From Prolixibacteraceae bacterium JC049 (GTDB lineage: Bacteria > Bacteroidota > Bacteroidia > Bacteroidales > Prolixibacteraceae), in the NCBI GenBank assembly GCA_023369685.1, contig SACZ01000002.1:62001-126000 (forward strand): 64,000 bases of DNA. The letters are read 5' to 3'. The notes under the pieces were generated by a model. It did not search any database. It had not been told where the DNA came from and saw only the letters and a list, made by a program, of their open reading frames with translations. A program made the translations under genes and the position numbers. Positions 9,190 to 18,811 of the stretch are shown here, piece by piece. Every line of letters begins with the position of its first letter. Positions within the stretch are counted from its first letter, which is position 1.

Positions 9190-9209
9190 CACATTAATCG
9201 CACATTAAT
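9190..9209. repeat. Two 9-bp direct repeats with 11-bp period, candidate operator
   Basis: The word CACATTAAT occurs at 9190-9198 and again at 9201-9209, so the copies start 11 bp apart, about one helical turn. SARP-family winged-helix regulators are known to bind direct repeats with 11-bp spacing, and a SARP-like regulator is encoded just upstream. The link is inference, and in AT-rich DNA a chance pair is possible. Confidence 0.35.
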
Positions 9210-9359
9210 ATCAAAGACCAATAAAACCATAACACACTAAACAACAACACTCTAATGCTATTCAGCGTAAAATGATTCTAAATAGAAAACGTTTGCATAA
9301 ATTTGACAAAACATTAACCTTTTATTGACATTTAATGCAATTAACAAGCAAAAACCATC

Positions 9360-9389
9360 CAAAATTAATACAAAATAGAGGAAATCAAA
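9360..9389 (-). promoter_or_regulatory. Bacteroidota promoter for the cytochrome/sugar operon
   Basis: Read on the minus strand, TTTG (9389-9386) is followed after 18 nt by TAATTTTG (9367-9360), matching the -33 TTTG and -7 TAnnTTTG consensus. Transcription would start near 9353 and leave a long leader before the ATG at 9097. Confidence 0.45.
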
Positions 9390-9631
9390 CACAAATTAAC
9401 AAACCAAACCAGAACGGTTTTTCGGTTTTTTATTATTCTTCCAACACCCAAATCACGCATTAAACAGGAAGACAAAAAAGAGTTATTCAGGATATCAAGC
9501 AGAAGAATTTACAACCACTATATCAACCAATCACCCTACTTAATAATAGAAAAGAAACACTCGTTTAGAGCATAGGAAATACTTCTTCTATCAACTTAGA
9601 AGAAGTTATCAAAATCGAACTAATACAGGTA

Positions 9632-12172
9632 TTATTCTTGAAGATCGTTAAAAGAACGGGCAAAGCTTTCACCATAACTTTGCTCATAAGAAGCAGCAAA
9701 TTTACGATAAGCATACTTGGCCATATTGTAGTTATTCTGAACAATTAATGCCTTTACTTTATACTCTAAAGCATCTTCATTTAACTCATCAGCAGCAAAT
9801 ATTCTATCACACAATTGAATAACTGTCTCAGGACTCGATTTAACATCAATCTTCGAGATCATCTTTAATAACATATCAATAATCTCATTGGCAATATATC
9901 CTTTAAATTCATCCAGCCATTCAAACTCACTATCTTTTAGTAAGCTTCCATTCTGGATTAGTCCAAAGAACTTTCCAAAGATATTAATGTCTTCAATGTC
10001 TTTATCCTCATGTAAAATGCGTACACACTCGACATAGTCACAAAATACATTTCCCGACAGCTTGATCTGCCAATGCTCTTGCGTGTTTACAATCTCTACT
10101 GCATCTAAGCAATCCAACAAGTTACGTAACTTACTCAAGTTCACTCCTCGGTTATTAATGGCACTCTTGCGAGGCATATCTGGCCATAGAGTTTGTGTTA
10201 GATCCTCTGAAGAGATTCCTTTTTTCGATTTCTGAGAATAAAGCAGAATCAACAAAAACAATTGTCTGATTTTTGGAGTAAAGCGCTCGCTTACATCTTC
10301 ACCATTTTTATCCAACACATGAAAATCACCAAACAATGAAATCACATTCTTCTCAGGCAATTTAGGCATTGGGAAATTAACATTTCGCAGCAACGATTTA
10401 TTCTGCTTCTGCATCATTTTTCGAATGCGCTTACGGAAAAGTAAAACAAGTGCCGCTATCAATAAAGCTGCAATTGAGATTATCGCGGACAGGTTTCTTT
10501 TAACAACTGTTTTCAGATCGTTTGTAGTAATTGGCGTTACCTCTTGATATAAGTTCCAAATCTCTTCATCTCCCAACGGGCGATTCCAAACACATAGCTC
10601 ATCCATTCGTCCAATGAAGTAATTTTTCATGTTTATGGATTTTCCAACCATCAGATTTCCTAACCCCATAAATGCAGGGTGCTTCAACGAACTTCCATCT
10701 GATTTTCCATTTACAAAAATGGCCTGCTCTCCATTAAACTTGGTATATCGCCATACCACATGGTACCATTTATTCTCTTTGAAAATTGTACTTCCAATTA
10801 AGTCATTGGCAAAAAAACCGAAGTAAGGCTGCTTATTTCTTAACTGCAGATGCAGTCCTTTTCTATAATAGTTTTCTTCAGTTCCTAAAATGGTCAAATC
10901 GCGGTATCTAAAATCTTTCACTTTCACCCACGCACTAACCGTAAAGTCATTGTTTCGAATTTGCATCTCCTCTGCCGTAGGCAAAGTAATAAACTGCTCA
11001 TCGCTTAAATCGATCACCCATCCACGCTCCAGATCATTAATAAACTTAGGCTTCTCACACTTACCATTTAGTTTATTGGGACTAATATCGCGACACGACT
11101 TATCAAATGGGTAATAAGCAACCAACTGTTTATCCAACTGCAATGGAATAGCAATAAAGTTTTGTACTACGTTCTGGCGCACATCTGTAAGCTGAACCTC
11201 TTCTGGGATAAAACTAAAACCTGGCTTCTTCGGTTTCAGAAAGATATCTTCACCCTCTACCAGCGGAAATGAATAATCGCCACTAGTAATTGCATTACCG
11301 TTACGTTCCCAGCGAACATTGGTTAGCGGAGTACGATTATACGTTACCGCACCCGATACTGTTCTATGAACATTTAAATTATATAATACCGAAAGAACTC
11401 CGCTATTAAATTGATTCAATACAAAATAATTTGGGCGCTTACCTGTTTGCTTCCACATATTCACACAGTGTGAAATCAGGTAAGGATTTTCGTCGATTCT
11501 AAAACTTTTCCATGGAATGGCAATTCCCACCGTATCTTTAGGTAGATTAAACCCATTAAACAACAACAATTTGCTTTTGGCATCACCTCTATAATATTGC
11601 CCATGAAATTCAGGAATTACATTAGTCGAGAAAAATGGTTCAACCATATAATCCCACATATAACCAAATTCCGGCACCAAATCGTCCAATTCGTTATGAC
11701 TAAAACATACCAACTGCTTCCCCTGCTCAACCATTTCCTCAATCGAAGGCCAATCTTGTTTCGGCTCTTGCACCCAAATCTTATCAAATAGATGGTAAGC
11801 TTTCAGAATCTCTTTTAACCTTTTCGTTTCAAACTTATAATGAAAGAACAGAGTTAGACAATCATCCGGATGATCGGCCAAATATCTATTAATAACAGAT
11901 AAAACCTGAGAAAATGGTTTTACCTCTTTATGAGGATTCACATAAAAGACCTGATTGGAATCTTCCGGGAAGACCAAGTCGAAAACAAAACCTTTTGCTC
12001 CTACCTTCAACAAGTTTTCCACATCTCTTTTTTCGGGAGTAACCGAATTGATGGAAGTGTAGTTCGAGATAATAAAATTCTTCTCGCTGTAAGTTTGCGC
12101 CAACTTTTTACGTTGAGCTAACACAGCGACAGAACTACACATTATAATGAGAAACAATAGTCGTTTTAACAT
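9632..12172 (-). CDS. Membrane-spanning regulator: PLC-like, LamG, TM helix, SARP-like winged helix
   Basis: This 846-residue protein has a signal peptide (1-19), a degenerate PI-PLC X-like domain (about 30-255), a beta-rich CarboxypepD_reg-like segment (265-345), a LamG/concanavalin domain (350-548: AYYPFD, FTVSAWVKV, WYHVVWRY, GRMDELCVWNRPL), one transmembrane helix (561-579) with a basic stop-transfer, then a cytoplasmic OmpR/SARP-type winged helix (605-710: ISLFGDFHVL, LTQTLWPD, KLRNLL) and a helical BTAD-like tail. It looks like a one-component sensor-regulator that detects a ligand outside the membrane and binds DNA inside. The usual PLC catalytic histidine region reads NYTSINS, so catalysis is doubtful. 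Start: ATG at 12172, directly before the signal peptide. It lies upstream of and co-oriented with the sugar locus, which it may control. Confidence 0.85.
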   Translation of the reverse strand: MLKRLLFLIIMCSSVAVLAQRKKLAQTYSEKNFIISNYTSINSVTPEKRDVENLLKVGAKGFVFDLVFPEDSNQVFYVNPHKEVKPFSQVLSVINRYLADHPDDCLTLFFHYKFETKRLKEILKAYHLFDKIWVQEPKQDWPSIEEMVEQGKQLVCFSHNELDDLVPEFGYMWDYMVEPFFSTNVIPEFHGQYYRGDAKSKLLLFNGFNLPKDTVGIAIPWKSFRIDENPYLISHCVNMWKQTGKRPNYFVLNQFNSGVLSVLYNLNVHRTVSGAVTYNRTPLTNVRWERNGNAITSGDYSFPLVEGEDIFLKPKKPGFSFIPEEVQLTDVRQNVVQNFIAIPLQLDKQLVAYYPFDKSCRDISPNKLNGKCEKPKFINDLERGWVIDLSDEQFITLPTAEEMQIRNNDFTVSAWVKVKDFRYRDLTILGTEENYYRKGLHLQLRNKQPYFGFFANDLIGSTIFKENKWYHVVWRYTKFNGEQAIFVNGKSDGSSLKHPAFMGLGNLMVGKSINMKNYFIGRMDELCVWNRPLGDEEIWNLYQEVTPITTNDLKTVVKRNLSAIISIAALLIAALVLLFRKRIRKMMQKQNKSLLRNVNFPMPKLPEKNVISLFGDFHVLDKNGEDVSERFTPKIRQLFLLILLYSQKSKKGISSEDLTQTLWPDMPRKSAINNRGVNLSKLRNLLDCLDAVEIVNTQEHWQIKLSGNVFCDYVECVRILHEDKDIEDINIFGKFFGLIQNGSLLKDSEFEWLDEFKGYIANEIIDMLLKMISKIDVKSSPETVIQLCDRIFAADELNEDALEYKVKALIVQNNYNMAKYAYRKFAASYEQSYGESFARSFNDLQE

Positions 12173-12669
12173 GAAGAAAAGGTTTAGACTTCTGAATAAA
12201 TTCAGCGTGAAATTAGCTATTCTCACTCAGCTAATCAAAGCTATGGTAGTAAAAGTTGTTCAAATACCAGAACGGAACCACCCAATTTCACCTTCCAGCA
12301 TTGAAAAACGACGAAAAAACACCTATATGCTATTTCGAAATTACACATAGACATCGGTTAACAATTACTTAACACCAATACATGACATTCATCACAACAA
12401 CAAGTACCCACCTGTTTCCCAAACAGTTACTTCATCATTTTTTGAATTTCGAATCTTAAGTTAATGTTATAAAACATACTTTTTCTGTTAAGAGGAGCCA
12501 ATTCACTTAAAACAAAACACAGGATTCATTAATTTTGTAACAAACTGTAAGTTTTTATTCCTCTTTATTATCATTTAGAAAGAAAACATAATATTACCCC
12601 CGATTTCTGGTAAGGAGAAGGAGAGATTATCACATCAAATAGGTTAGTAAGCAAAAACGATATTTTATT
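12173..12669. other. 497-bp divergent intergenic region upstream of gltB
   Basis: The region is AT-rich and non-coding as far as I can see. It holds the leader of the minus-strand regulator and the gltB promoter side. A TAATTTTG element is present at 12530-12537. The gltB leader of about 130 nt includes a purine-rich stretch (AAGGAGAAGGAGAG near 12612-12626), but that is too far from the ATG to be its ribosome binding site. I see no small gene or convincing RNA structure. Confidence 0.5.
12530..12537 (+). promoter_or_regulatory. -7 element upstream of gltB
   Basis: TAATTTTG matches TAnnTTTG. No good TTG sits 17-23 nt upstream, so only the -7 half is supported. The start would be near 12544, giving a leader of about 125 nt. 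Confidence 0.35.
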
Positions 12670-15600
12670 ATGCAAAAAAGATTTCCGAAAGCACAAGGTT
12701 TGTATAATCCAGCCAACGAACACGACAATTGTGGTATTGGCTTTGTTGCCCACATCAAAGGGCAAGCATCTCACGACATTGTAAGACGTGGATTAGAAGT
12801 TCTAGTGAACTTAGATCACCGTGGTGCAACTAGTGCAGATAATAAAACTGGCGACGGAGCTGGAGTTTTAATTCAATTACCACACGATTTTTTTGTGAGT
12901 GAGGGAATTAAAGTACCTCCAAAAGGCTCATACGGTGCCGGACTAGTATTTTTACCCCAAGACAAAGAGCAAGCAAAACTTTGTTCTGATGTATTGGAGC
13001 GCTATGCCTACGAAGAAGGTCTAGAAGTTATTGGTTGGAGAGATGTTCCAGTTAATAGCTCTGTAGTGGGAGATATTGCAAAAAAAACAGAACCTGTAGT
13101 CAAACAAGTATTTATTAAAGCGAACCTGGAACAAGATGTGTTAGAACGCAAATTGTACATTGTTCGTAAGCTTTCGGAAAAAGAGATTGCAGATTCATCA
13201 CTTTCTGAGAAAGAGAGTTTTTATCTTCCAAGTCTATCCTCAAAGACTATCGTTTACAAAGGTATGTTAACGCCAGATCAGCTGCGCGATTACTTTATCG
13301 ACTTACAACAACCAACACTTAAGAGTGCCATTGCATTAACGCACTCTCGTTTTAGTACCAATACTTTCCCTACCTGGGATTTGGCTCAGCCATTCCGTAT
13401 TGTTGCTCACAATGGAGAAATCAACACCATTAAAGGTAACCGCCTTTGGATGCAGGCCCGTGAGGGATTGTTGAAATCGGAAGTATTTGGTGATGACTTA
13501 AGAAAATTATTACCTGTAATTGAACCAGGAAAAAGTGATTCTGCATCATTCGATAACGTATTGGAATTCTTATTCCACTGTGGTCGTTCGTTACCACATG
13601 CGCTATGTATGATGATTCCTGAATCATTCAACGATAAAAACCCAATACCTGAAAGTTTAAAAGCTTTCTATGAATTCCACTCTACACTAATGGAGCCATG
13701 GGACGGACCTGCGTCTATTGTTTTCTCTGATGGTCGTTACATTGGAGGAACTCTTGATAGAAACGGACTACGCCCCTCACGCTACGTGATTACCAAAAAC
13801 GATCTAATCGTAATGGGATCAGAAGTTGGAGTTCAGCAGTTTGCTGCCGATGAAATTAAAGAGAAAGGTCGCTTAAAGCCAGGAAAACTATTATTAGTAG
13901 ATACTCAACTAGGTATTATTATTCCTGACGAAGAAGTAAAAGCAGGCCTAACTCGTCGTAACCCATACTTAAACTGGTTAAACGAAAACCGTTTGGTAAT
14001 GGATGATATCGTTGTTAAGCAACGTGTATCATCGTCATTGGGCGACGATTTCACTCCATTGGCAAAAACATTTGGCTACAGCCGTGAAGATTTCACAGCG
14101 TTGTTGAAACCAATGTCACAAACCGGAGTTGAGCCAACTGGCTCAATGGGTAACGACACACCTCTAGCAATATTCTCTGACAAACCACATCGTTTCTTTA
14201 GCTATTTCCGTCAGATTTTTGCTCAGGTGACCAATCCTCCAATCGATCCTATTCGTGAAGGATTAGTTATGTCGTTGACCAATTATATTGGAGCATCGAA
14301 AGCAAACGTATTGGAAGAGAGTCCCGATCAAGCTCACTTGATCAAATTCGACAGCCCTATTATTACGAATACCGACTTAGGCAAGATTAAAGACCTTAAG
14401 CACGAATCGTTTGTTCACCAAACGATTCCGATGGTATTCCCTGTGAACGAAGGCGCTGAAGGATTCAAAAAAGCGTTCGATGAGATGCTTGAGAAAGCAG
14501 AGAAGGCAGTCGACAATGGACGCAACTATATTATTCTATCAGATAGAAAAGTGTCAAACGAATTGGCACCTATTCCATCACTACTGGCAGTAGCAGCTGT
14601 TCACCATCACCTTATTAAGGTGAAAAAACGTATGCAAATTGGTATTATCGTTGAAACAGGTGAAGCACGCGAGGTAATGCACTTTGCACTATTATTAGGT
14701 TATGGTGCCAGTGTGGTAAATCCATACGTTGCGTTTGCTGCCATCGACAAATTGGTGAAAGATGGTGAAATCAATTTGGAATACAAAGAGGCTCGCGCCA
14801 ACTATATTAAAGCACTTGACAAAGGGTTGTTGAAAGTAATGTCGAAGATGGGTATTTCTACTCTTCGCAGTTATCACGGTGCACAAATTTTCGAAGCAGT
14901 TGGTGTTAGCGAATCGATCATCAATAAATATTTCACCGGAACTGAAAGTAGAATTGGCGGAATTGATTTTGAAGAGATCTGCAAAGAATCAACTTTGTTC
15001 CACCAGAAAGCTTTTAACAGCGAAGATCCAAAATTCGACACATCCGGAATTCACGCTTATCGTAAGTATGGTGAAAAACACGCATGGAATCCTGAAACTA
15101 TTGGATTATTGCAATGGTCGACTAAAACAAACAATTACGAAAAATACAAAGAATATAGCCAGCTGATTGAAAAGCAGAATCAGCGTCCATCGTTTATTCG
15201 TGGTGCTTTGCAATGGAAAAAAAATCCAATCGACATTTCACAGGTTGAACCTGTTGAAAACATCATGAAGCGCTTCGTTACTGGAGCCATGTCGTACGGT
15301 TCTATCAGCAAGGAAGCACACGAAGCATTGGCTATTGCCATGAACACTATTGGCGGACGAAGCAATACTGGTGAAGGTGGTGAAAACCCAGAACGTTTTG
15401 CCGACAATCGTCGTAGTGCAATTAAACAAATTGCATCGGGTCGCTTTGGAGTTACTAACAACTACCTTACCAATGCCGATGAACTTCAAATTAAAGTTGC
15501 TCAGGGCGCTAAGCCAGGAGAAGGTGGTCAGCTACCAGGATTTAAGGTAAATAAGATTATTGCGAAAACCCGTAACTCGACACCGGGAATTACACTTATT

Positions 15601-17178
15601 TCGCCTCCACCACACCACGATATTTATTCTATCGAGGATTTGGCACAGCTGATCTATGACTTAAAATGCACCAATCCAAAGGCAAAAGTTTCAGTAAAAT
15701 TGGTTTCTGAAAATGGAGTTGGAACAATTGCTGCAGGTGTAGCTAAAGCCTATTCTGATTTGATTGTAATTAGTGGATGCGAAGGAGGTACCGGAGCCAG
15801 TCCTGTAAGTTCAATTCACAGTGCCGGTTTACCATTGGAGTTAGGTATTGCAGAAACTCAACAGACACTTGTTTTAAATAATCTTCGTGGCAGAGTAAAA
15901 CTACAGGTAGATGGTCAGTTAAAGACAGGTACTGATGTTGTAAAACTAGCATTACTTGGAGGTGAAGAATTTGGATTCTCTACTTCGGCACTGATTGTTA
16001 TGGGCTGTGTAATGATGCGTAAATGTCACTTAAACACATGTCCTGCAGGAATTGCCACTCAGAGTAAAAAATTGAGAAAACGTTTCTTAGGAAAAGCACA
16101 ATATGTAATCAACTTCTTCCAGTTTATTGCAGAAGAAGTACGTGAATGTTTAGCTGAAATTGGTGCAACTAGTCTGGATGATATTATTGGTCGAACTGAT
16201 TTGTTGGAAGTAAATCCAGAAGTTACTGGATGGAAGATGAAGAATGTAGATTTCTCTCGCTTAATCTACTTCCCTGAAGCAGCTAAAAAGAACGATATTC
16301 GTTCTACATACGGCAACATCAAGTCGATTGAAGATGTATTGGACAAGAAATTGATTCGTGAAGCCAACCGTGCTGTTAAAACCAAAGAGCGCGTATGGAT
16401 GGCACATCCAATCAACAATGTCGACAGAACTGTTGGAGCGATGTTATCAGGCGAAGTGTCGAAGCGTCATGGAGAAGTAGGATTACCTGCTGAAACTATC
16501 AACAGTACATTCTACGGTTCTGCCGGACAAAGTTTCGGTGCATTCTTGGCCAAAGGAGTTAATTTCCGATTGGAAGGTGATGCTAACGACTACCTTGGAA
16601 AAGGTCTTTCAGGAGGTAAAATCACAGTTGTTCCTCCAGCCAATTCGCCATTCCTTCCAGAAGAGAATATTATTGTAGGAAACACACTACTATACGGTGC
16701 AACCAGCGGAGAGGTTTATATTAAAGGAGTTGCCGGAGAACGTTTCGGTGTTCGTAACTCTGGAGCCAAAGCGGTTGTTGAAGGAACAGGTGATCACTGT
16801 TGTGAATATATGACTGGTGGTAGAGTAGCAATACTTGGTAAAACAGGTAGAAACTTTGCTGCAGGTATGAGTGGAGGTATTGCATACGTACTTGATGAAT
16901 CTGGTGATTTCGATTACTACTGTAACAAAGGACTAGTTGAACTAGGAGCAGTAGAAGATAAAGCAGATATCAATGAATTGCAGGATATGATTAATCAACA
17001 TCTGCTGAACACTCAAAGTACATTGGCTGCTAAGATTCTTACCAACTGGGACGAATACTTACCGAAGTTCGTTAAGGTTATTCCTTTCGAATACAAGAAA
17101 GTATTGGAAGAGCAGAAGCTTAAAGAGTTGAAAAAGAAGCTTGAAATGGCCGAAGACACGCCACGTCATCACGAGTAA
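12670..17178 (+). CDS. gltB: Glutamate synthase, large (alpha) subunit
   Basis: This 1502-residue subunit makes glutamate from glutamine and 2-oxoglutarate. It has the full GltB layout: a short propeptide, then the N-terminal nucleophile Cys21 (HDNCGIGFVA) of a class II glutamine amidotransferase; the central domain; the FMN-binding synthase barrel (NTGEGGENPERF, GAKPGEGGQLPG, GCEGGTGASP); a 3Fe-4S cysteine cluster near residues 1113-1124 (CVMMRKCHLNTC); and the C-terminal beta-helix (GKGLSGGKI, GATSGEVYIKG). The length is normal. It is followed after 39 bp by gltD, so the pair forms the NADPH-GOGAT operon, ended by the hairpin at 18685. This is the cell's ammonium-assimilation route together with glutamine synthetase. 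Confidence 0.98.
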   Translation: MQKRFPKAQGLYNPANEHDNCGIGFVAHIKGQASHDIVRRGLEVLVNLDHRGATSADNKTGDGAGVLIQLPHDFFVSEGIKVPPKGSYGAGLVFLPQDKEQAKLCSDVLERYAYEEGLEVIGWRDVPVNSSVVGDIAKKTEPVVKQVFIKANLEQDVLERKLYIVRKLSEKEIADSSLSEKESFYLPSLSSKTIVYKGMLTPDQLRDYFIDLQQPTLKSAIALTHSRFSTNTFPTWDLAQPFRIVAHNGEINTIKGNRLWMQAREGLLKSEVFGDDLRKLLPVIEPGKSDSASFDNVLEFLFHCGRSLPHALCMMIPESFNDKNPIPESLKAFYEFHSTLMEPWDGPASIVFSDGRYIGGTLDRNGLRPSRYVITKNDLIVMGSEVGVQQFAADEIKEKGRLKPGKLLLVDTQLGIIIPDEEVKAGLTRRNPYLNWLNENRLVMDDIVVKQRVSSSLGDDFTPLAKTFGYSREDFTALLKPMSQTGVEPTGSMGNDTPLAIFSDKPHRFFSYFRQIFAQVTNPPIDPIREGLVMSLTNYIGASKANVLEESPDQAHLIKFDSPIITNTDLGKIKDLKHESFVHQTIPMVFPVNEGAEGFKKAFDEMLEKAEKAVDNGRNYIILSDRKVSNELAPIPSLLAVAAVHHHLIKVKKRMQIGIIVETGEAREVMHFALLLGYGASVVNPYVAFAAIDKLVKDGEINLEYKEARANYIKALDKGLLKVMSKMGISTLRSYHGAQIFEAVGVSESIINKYFTGTESRIGGIDFEEICKESTLFHQKAFNSEDPKFDTSGIHAYRKYGEKHAWNPETIGLLQWSTKTNNYEKYKEYSQLIEKQNQRPSFIRGALQWKKNPIDISQVEPVENIMKRFVTGAMSYGSISKEAHEALAIAMNTIGGRSNTGEGGENPERFADNRRSAIKQIASGRFGVTNNYLTNADELQIKVAQGAKPGEGGQLPGFKVNKIIAKTRNSTPGITLISPPPHHDIYSIEDLAQLIYDLKCTNPKAKVSVKLVSENGVGTIAAGVAKAYSDLIVISGCEGGTGASPVSSIHSAGLPLELGIAETQQTLVLNNLRGRVKLQVDGQLKTGTDVVKLALLGGEEFGFSTSALIVMGCVMMRKCHLNTCPAGIATQSKKLRKRFLGKAQYVINFFQFIAEEVRECLAEIGATSLDDIIGRTDLLEVNPEVTGWKMKNVDFSRLIYFPEAAKKNDIRSTYGNIKSIEDVLDKKLIREANRAVKTKERVWMAHPINNVDRTVGAMLSGEVSKRHGEVGLPAETINSTFYGSAGQSFGAFLAKGVNFRLEGDANDYLGKGLSGGKITVVPPANSPFLPEENIIVGNTLLYGATSGEVYIKGVAGERFGVRNSGAKAVVEGTGDHCCEYMTGGRVAILGKTGRNFAAGMSGGIAYVLDESGDFDYYCNKGLVELGAVEDKADINELQDMINQHLLNTQSTLAAKILTNWDEYLPKFVKVIPFEYKKVLEEQKLKELKKKLEMAEDTPRHHE

Positions 17179-17217
17179 GAGCAATCACATCGAATTAACA
17201 TTCAAAAATCAGGAAAA

Positions 17218-18642
17218 ATGGGAGATCCTAAAGGATTTATAAATATAGCTAGAAAAGAGGGTGGTTACCGCCCCAAGCACGAGAGAATTGGAGACTTTGG
17301 TGAAGTTGAACAAACACTGAACGAAGCCGATCGCAGAGATCAAGCAGCCAGATGCATGGATTGTGGAGTACCTTTTTGTCACTGGGCTTGCCCGGTAGGA
17401 AGTAAAATTCCGGAATGGCAAGATGCTCTGTTCCGCGGGAAATACGACGAAGCTTATTACGTATTGGCTAGCACCAATGTAATGCCAGAAATCACTGGTC
17501 GTGTGTGCCCAGCTCCTTGCGAGAAGTCATGTGTATTGGCCATTCACGAAGAGGGAGTTACCATTCGTGAAAACGAGTGCGCAACCGTAGAAAGAGCATT
17601 CGAATTGGGATATGTGCAACCAAATCCTCCGAAACAACGCACTGGATTAAAAGTAGCTGTAGTAGGATCTGGTCCTGCCGGACTATCAGCAGCACACGAA
17701 TTAAACCAGGCAGGACATACTGTTACTGTTTTCGAACAAGATGATGCTATTGGTGGGCTACTCCGCTTTGGTATTCCAGATTTCAAACTAAACAAAGGTG
17801 TTATCGACCGTCGATTAACTATCATGGTTGATGAAGGAGTTAACTTTAAAACCAACACTAAAGTTGGCCAAGATATTACAGCTAAAGAGCTAACCGAGCA
17901 GTTTGACGCTGTATTGCTTGCCATTGGTGCAATGCAACCTCGCGATCTTCCTGTTGAAGGGAGAGATTTAGATGGCGTTCATTTTGCAATGGATTTCCTT
18001 ACACAACAGAACAAAGTCGTTCGTGGTGATCAGTTCACCCCTGAAGAGCGTATTTCGGCTAAAGGAAAGCATGTGTTAGTGATTGGTGGTGGCGATACCG
18101 GTTCCGACTGTGTAGGTACATCAATTCGCCAAAAAGCAGCACAGGTTACTCAAATTGAGATTATGCCAAAGCCAGGCGAACAACGTGAAGCCAATAATCC
18201 ATGGCCATACTGGCCAAACACACTTCGCACATCCAGCTCTCACAAAGAAGGATGCGAACGTCGCTGGTCATTGGCAACCAAACGTTTTATTGGCGAAAAC
18301 GGGGTGCTTACCGGAGCTGAAGTTGTTCAGGTAGAGTGGACAAAAGATGCCAATGGCAAGTATGTAATGAATGAAGTGGAAGGAACATCTGAGGTGATTA
18401 AAGCCGATTTAGTTTTACTTTCTATGGGATTTGTACATCCAGTAAAAGAAGGCTTGCTAGAACAGCTAAGTGTAGAGCTAGATGCCAGAGGAAATGTCGC
18501 TACCCAAAAGAACAAATCTTCGGTTGAGAAAGTATTTGCTGCTGGTGATGCGGCTAAAGGGGCTAGTCTTGTTGTTCATGCCATCAAAAATGGGCAAGAA
18601 GCTGCTGAAAGCATTCACCAATATCTTACTGAGAAACAATAG
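17218..18642 (+). CDS. gltD: Glutamate synthase, small (beta) subunit
   Basis: This 474-residue flavoprotein passes electrons from NADPH to GltB. N-terminal cysteine motifs for iron-sulfur clusters are visible (RCMDCGVPFCHWACP and CPAPCEKSC). They are followed by the FAD fold (VAVVGSGPAGLSAAHEL), the NADPH fold (VLVIGGGDTGSDC) and the C-terminal FAD contact (VFAAGDAAKGASLV). The length is typical for GltD. It is translated 39 bp after gltB as the second gene of a two-gene operon. Confidence 0.98.
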   Translation: MGDPKGFINIARKEGGYRPKHERIGDFGEVEQTLNEADRRDQAARCMDCGVPFCHWACPVGSKIPEWQDALFRGKYDEAYYVLASTNVMPEITGRVCPAPCEKSCVLAIHEEGVTIRENECATVERAFELGYVQPNPPKQRTGLKVAVVGSGPAGLSAAHELNQAGHTVTVFEQDDAIGGLLRFGIPDFKLNKGVIDRRLTIMVDEGVNFKTNTKVGQDITAKELTEQFDAVLLAIGAMQPRDLPVEGRDLDGVHFAMDFLTQQNKVVRGDQFTPEERISAKGKHVLVIGGGDTGSDCVGTSIRQKAAQVTQIEIMPKPGEQREANNPWPYWPNTLRTSSSHKEGCERRWSLATKRFIGENGVLTGAEVVQVEWTKDANGKYVMNEVEGTSEVIKADLVLLSMGFVHPVKEGLLEQLSVELDARGNVATQKNKSSVEKVFAAGDAAKGASLVVHAIKNGQEAAESIHQYLTEKQ

Positions 18643-18684
18643 GTGATTTTCCCTCCTAAATTTTATTATACCAAGTAACTTATG

Positions 18685-18717
18685 AGTCCGGCTAATATAC
18701 CCTAGTCGGACTTTTTT
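18685..18717 (+). terminator. Intrinsic terminator of gltBD
   Basis: A 10-bp stem (18685-18694 with 18703-18712, one G-T pair) is followed by six T residues. Confidence 0.85.
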
Positions 18718-18811
18718 ATGGCACTCACTCCCAAAAACAAACTTCACCCTATATATGTTCAGTTGAAATTACTATATTTACATATTAAATAATCTTCTAA
18801 CACTATTTAAT

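Larger units (their letters stand above)
9098..9631. other. 534-bp intergenic region between cytochrome gene and membrane regulator gene
   Basis: The stretch is very AT-rich and has no convincing reading frame or RNA gene. It contains a likely minus-strand promoter at 9360-9389, which would give the cytochrome operon a leader of about 255 nt, and a pair of 9-bp direct repeats at 9190-9209. Since the regulator gene at 9632-12172 points the same way, the region also holds that gene's 3' end, but I see no strong intrinsic terminator in it. The long leader is unusual compared with the 12-70 nt leaders predicted elsewhere in the window. Confidence 0.6.

Noticed and set aside
9299-9306. TAAATTTG on the plus strand as a promoter
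   Set aside because: No plus-strand gene lies downstream before gltB at 12670, so it is most likely a chance match in AT-rich DNA.
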